Positions 7,706 to 8,982 of a DNA stretch of 8,982 bases are shown here, piece by piece. The position numbers and the translations under genes are program-made. The notes beneath the pieces were generated by a model, which did not search any database, was not told the DNA's origin, and was given only the letters and a program-made list of their open reading frames with translations. The DNA lies in NCBI GenBank assembly GCA_022709485.1, contig JAKLIS010000034.1, positions 1 to 8,982 of the forward strand, read 5' to 3'. The first letter of the stretch is position 1, and each line of letters starts with the position of its first letter. The stretch comes from Elusimicrobiota bacterium. Its GTDB lineage: Bacteria; Elusimicrobiota; Elusimicrobia; F11.

Positions 7706-7726
7706 AACCTGACCCCTTTCCAGGTT
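7706..7726 (-). other. Hairpin directly after the stop codon
   Basis: The minus strand reads AACCTG, a 9-nt loop, then CAGGTT, a perfect 6-bp stem starting at the base after the stop codon. No T-run follows it, so it is not an intrinsic terminator by itself. It could protect the 3' end of the transcript or act together with the weaker hairpin just downstream. Confidence 0.4.
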
Positions 7727-8866
7727 TTAAGCATGTTTTAGAATTCCGATGGCGTGACGAATGATGGAACTGAACGGAACCACAGTAATAAAAGAAGATT
7801 CCGCCTCGAAAGCGGCGATCAAATCCTCCAACGATGTGTATTTGAGTATTTTGAAAATTGATTGGGCGTTCATCCGGTATCCTTTCAAGTCCAGGGTCAA
7901 TTGTCGGGAATAAACCACCGTTCCCAATCCTTGAACGGAGTGGATTTTCCTGAGCTCCGCCTCCATGACAAAAGGGTTAATGGTTCCTTTATTTAAATCC
8001 AAAAGCCCATTCACTGGAATTAGTTTGATAATCATTGGTCCAACAGATTTGAGGAATTCAAACTTTTCTGAATGAACGAGATATTCCGATTCATCAACCA
8101 ATAATGAAATTGTTTTTGACCCGGAAACTTTTGAGAGCCATTTTTTCACCTGCGCTAAATCCGCCTCCCGAACGATGCCGGCCGCGTTCAGCTCCCCCAC
8201 ATAAATTTTTTCCTCTAAAGGTGATGGTTCCGCATCAGGCCGGGAAAATTGGCCAATGGTATAAAGCTCTTTTTTTGCGGGCCCCATGAGGGTTTGAAGG
8301 GTCCGGGCAGCTAAGCTGGAGTCTCCTCTGTGAATGGGAGGGATTAAAACAGGTTCATTAATTTTTATTAAATCTAACGATTCTTTTTGGTCGGCCTTTC
8401 CCCTTATGTCAACAGGCGGCGCCCTGTTGCGAGTTTGATGTTTAAATAAGTTGACAATGAAAGCAGGCAGGCCTTTTAAAAGAAGGCTAGACCAAAGGGG
8501 TGTGAATAAAGAAAAGATCAAAACTAAAAAGGCAATAATCGCATAGCCTACAGATATGCCTGGATTGTTCAGAAAACCCGCCGCCATTAATGAGGAATGG
8601 GGAAATTGAATTATTTCTCCAAATATGGAATTCAAAATTTTCCCCGTTATCAGAAAACTAATAATCCAACTCGCCAATTTAACCTCTGTCGGCGACATTT
8701 TAGGGCCAGGAGGAGTGGAATCAACCTTTGGTTGTTGCGATTGTTCAAAATCCTTGAGAAGAACGTTGATCCCCTCCGATTGGGTTCTATTCAAAATCAA
8801 ATTAGGATCTGATTCAATTAATCGCAGCAGATAATCCACTCTTTCAACCACATCGGCGTTTTCCAT
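7727..8866 (-). CDS. Putative membrane protein with two transmembrane segments, unknown function
   Basis: This 379-aa protein is of unrecognised family. Residues 1-60 are a polar, helical, probably cytoplasmic N-terminus (ENADVVERVDYLLRLIE) with a Pro/Ser-rich linker at about 43-58. Two hydrophobic segments follow, at about 64-86 (LASWIISFLITGKILNSIFG) and about 104-129 (SVGYAIIAFLVLIFSLFTPLW), the second continuing into an amphipathic stretch up to 142. Residues 150-379 form a soluble mixed alpha/beta domain with alternating strands such as TISLLVDESEYLV (252-264) and MIIKLIPV (278-285), and helices near the end. With both termini on one side, this would be a small membrane-anchored soluble domain. 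No catalytic motif or nucleotide-binding loop was seen. The ATG at 8866 has only a poor Shine-Dalgarno (TGGGCAG abutting the start). A tiny upstream frame, MKIWTAMMI, ends 8 nt before it. Confidence 0.74.
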   Translation of the reverse strand: MENADVVERVDYLLRLIESDPNLILNRTQSEGINVLLKDFEQSQQPKVDSTPPGPKMSPTEVKLASWIISFLITGKILNSIFGEIIQFPHSSLMAAGFLNNPGISVGYAIIAFLVLIFSLFTPLWSSLLLKGLPAFIVNLFKHQTRNRAPPVDIRGKADQKESLDLIKINEPVLIPPIHRGDSSLAARTLQTLMGPAKKELYTIGQFSRPDAEPSPLEEKIYVGELNAAGIVREADLAQVKKWLSKVSGSKTISLLVDESEYLVHSEKFEFLKSVGPMIIKLIPVNGLLDLNKGTINPFVMEAELRKIHSVQGLGTVVYSRQLTLDLKGYRMNAQSIFKILKYTSLEDLIAAFEAESSFITVVPFSSIIRHAIGILKHA

Positions 8867-8982
8867 CTGCCCAGTTAAATCATCATGGCGGTCCAGATTT
8901 TCATGATTTGGAGTGACCCCCGGTAACTGGACACAAGAAGAAAAAGTTTAGGTAGGCTGTTCCGTGGAAAAGGAGCAGCGAA
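8867..8982. other. Right-edge intergenic region with inverted repeats
   Basis: No confident gene lies in these 116 bp. An inverted pair CCAGTTA (8871-8877) and TAACTGG (8924-8930) flanks a second imperfect pair, AAATCATCATG (8877-8887) and CATGATTT (8902-8909), directly upstream of the membrane-protein start. The minus strand could fold here in the 5' leader of that gene, or the pair could be a binding site. The arms are short, so chance is not excluded. Confidence 0.3.
8970..8975 (+). promoter_or_regulatory. Shine-Dalgarno for a possible plus-strand gene starting past the right edge
   Basis: AAGGAG is followed by seven bases (CAGCGAA) to the end of the window, so a start codon at the very next base would be ideally spaced. 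Alternatively, a GTG at 8964 opens a frame (VEKEQR) through the same bases, with only AGG 11 nt upstream. Either reading makes this region a divergent promoter zone with the minus-strand membrane-protein gene. Confidence 0.33.

Noticed and set aside
7517..7726. A protein-coding gene in the intergenic gap (plus-strand frame at 7470-7700)
   Set aside because: It overlaps the signal-peptide start on the other strand and the palindromic element, and it lacks a ribosome site; the palindrome explains the sequence better.
8875..8982. A minus-strand frame open from the right edge to TAA at 8875, possibly the tail of an upstream gene
   Set aside because: Two minus-strand frames are open over this short distance, so openness is not informative. 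The residues are not recognisable, and the strong plus-strand Shine-Dalgarno at the edge argues for a divergent gene instead.
1..8982. CRISPR array, tRNA, rRNA, transposase, phage or toxin-antitoxin genes
   Set aside because: No regularly spaced direct repeats, cloverleaf sequences, DDE/tyrosine-recombinase motifs or typical small toxin pairs were seen. The coiled-coil pair has no toxin-like fold or motif.

Overview
The window reads as an ordinary chromosomal segment of a bacterium with intermediate GC and dense, short-spaced genes. I cannot place the organism. The addB-addA gene order occurs in Firmicutes and other phyla, and the secreted and membrane proteins do not resemble families I can name. 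The GC-rich palindromes (one inside addA, one between genes) resemble dispersed palindromes common in uncultured candidate phyla such as Omnitrophota, but that is only a guess.

Left part (1-5532, minus strand): a two-gene addB-addA operon. addB (2743-5532) encodes the nuclease/inactive-helicase subunit, with a C-terminal PD-(D/E)XK nuclease and four cysteines spaced as in the AddB iron-sulfur cluster. addA (1-2736, running off the left edge) encodes a UvrD/Rep-type SF1A helicase with all the classical motifs; its expected C-terminal nuclease domain lies outside the window. Together they should form the AddAB helicase-nuclease that resects double-strand breaks for RecA-dependent repair. Only one in-frame TAA and two codons separate the two reading frames.

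Middle (5533-6545): a 100-bp divergent intergenic region, then a plus-strand pair of overlapping small genes (99 and 209 codons). They encode acidic, low-complexity, coiled-coil proteins of unknown function that share a short NDPRL-like motif. The second gene ends by interlocking its stop codon with that of the convergent neighbour (shared TTAA).

Right part (6542-8866, minus strand): a 324-aa putative secreted protein with a Sec-type signal peptide, and upstream of it a 379-aa protein with two predicted membrane segments. Neither is recognised. The 210-bp gap between them holds two hairpins just after the upstream stop, one a weak intrinsic terminator candidate, and a symmetric 106-bp imperfect inverted repeat. 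The last 116 bp have no confident gene. A good Shine-Dalgarno sequence at the right edge suggests a plus-strand gene starting just outside.

No tRNA, rRNA, CRISPR array, transposase or phage gene was seen. The best-supported biology is AddAB repair. The least explained parts are the coiled-coil gene pair, the two orphan envelope proteins and the intergenic palindrome.
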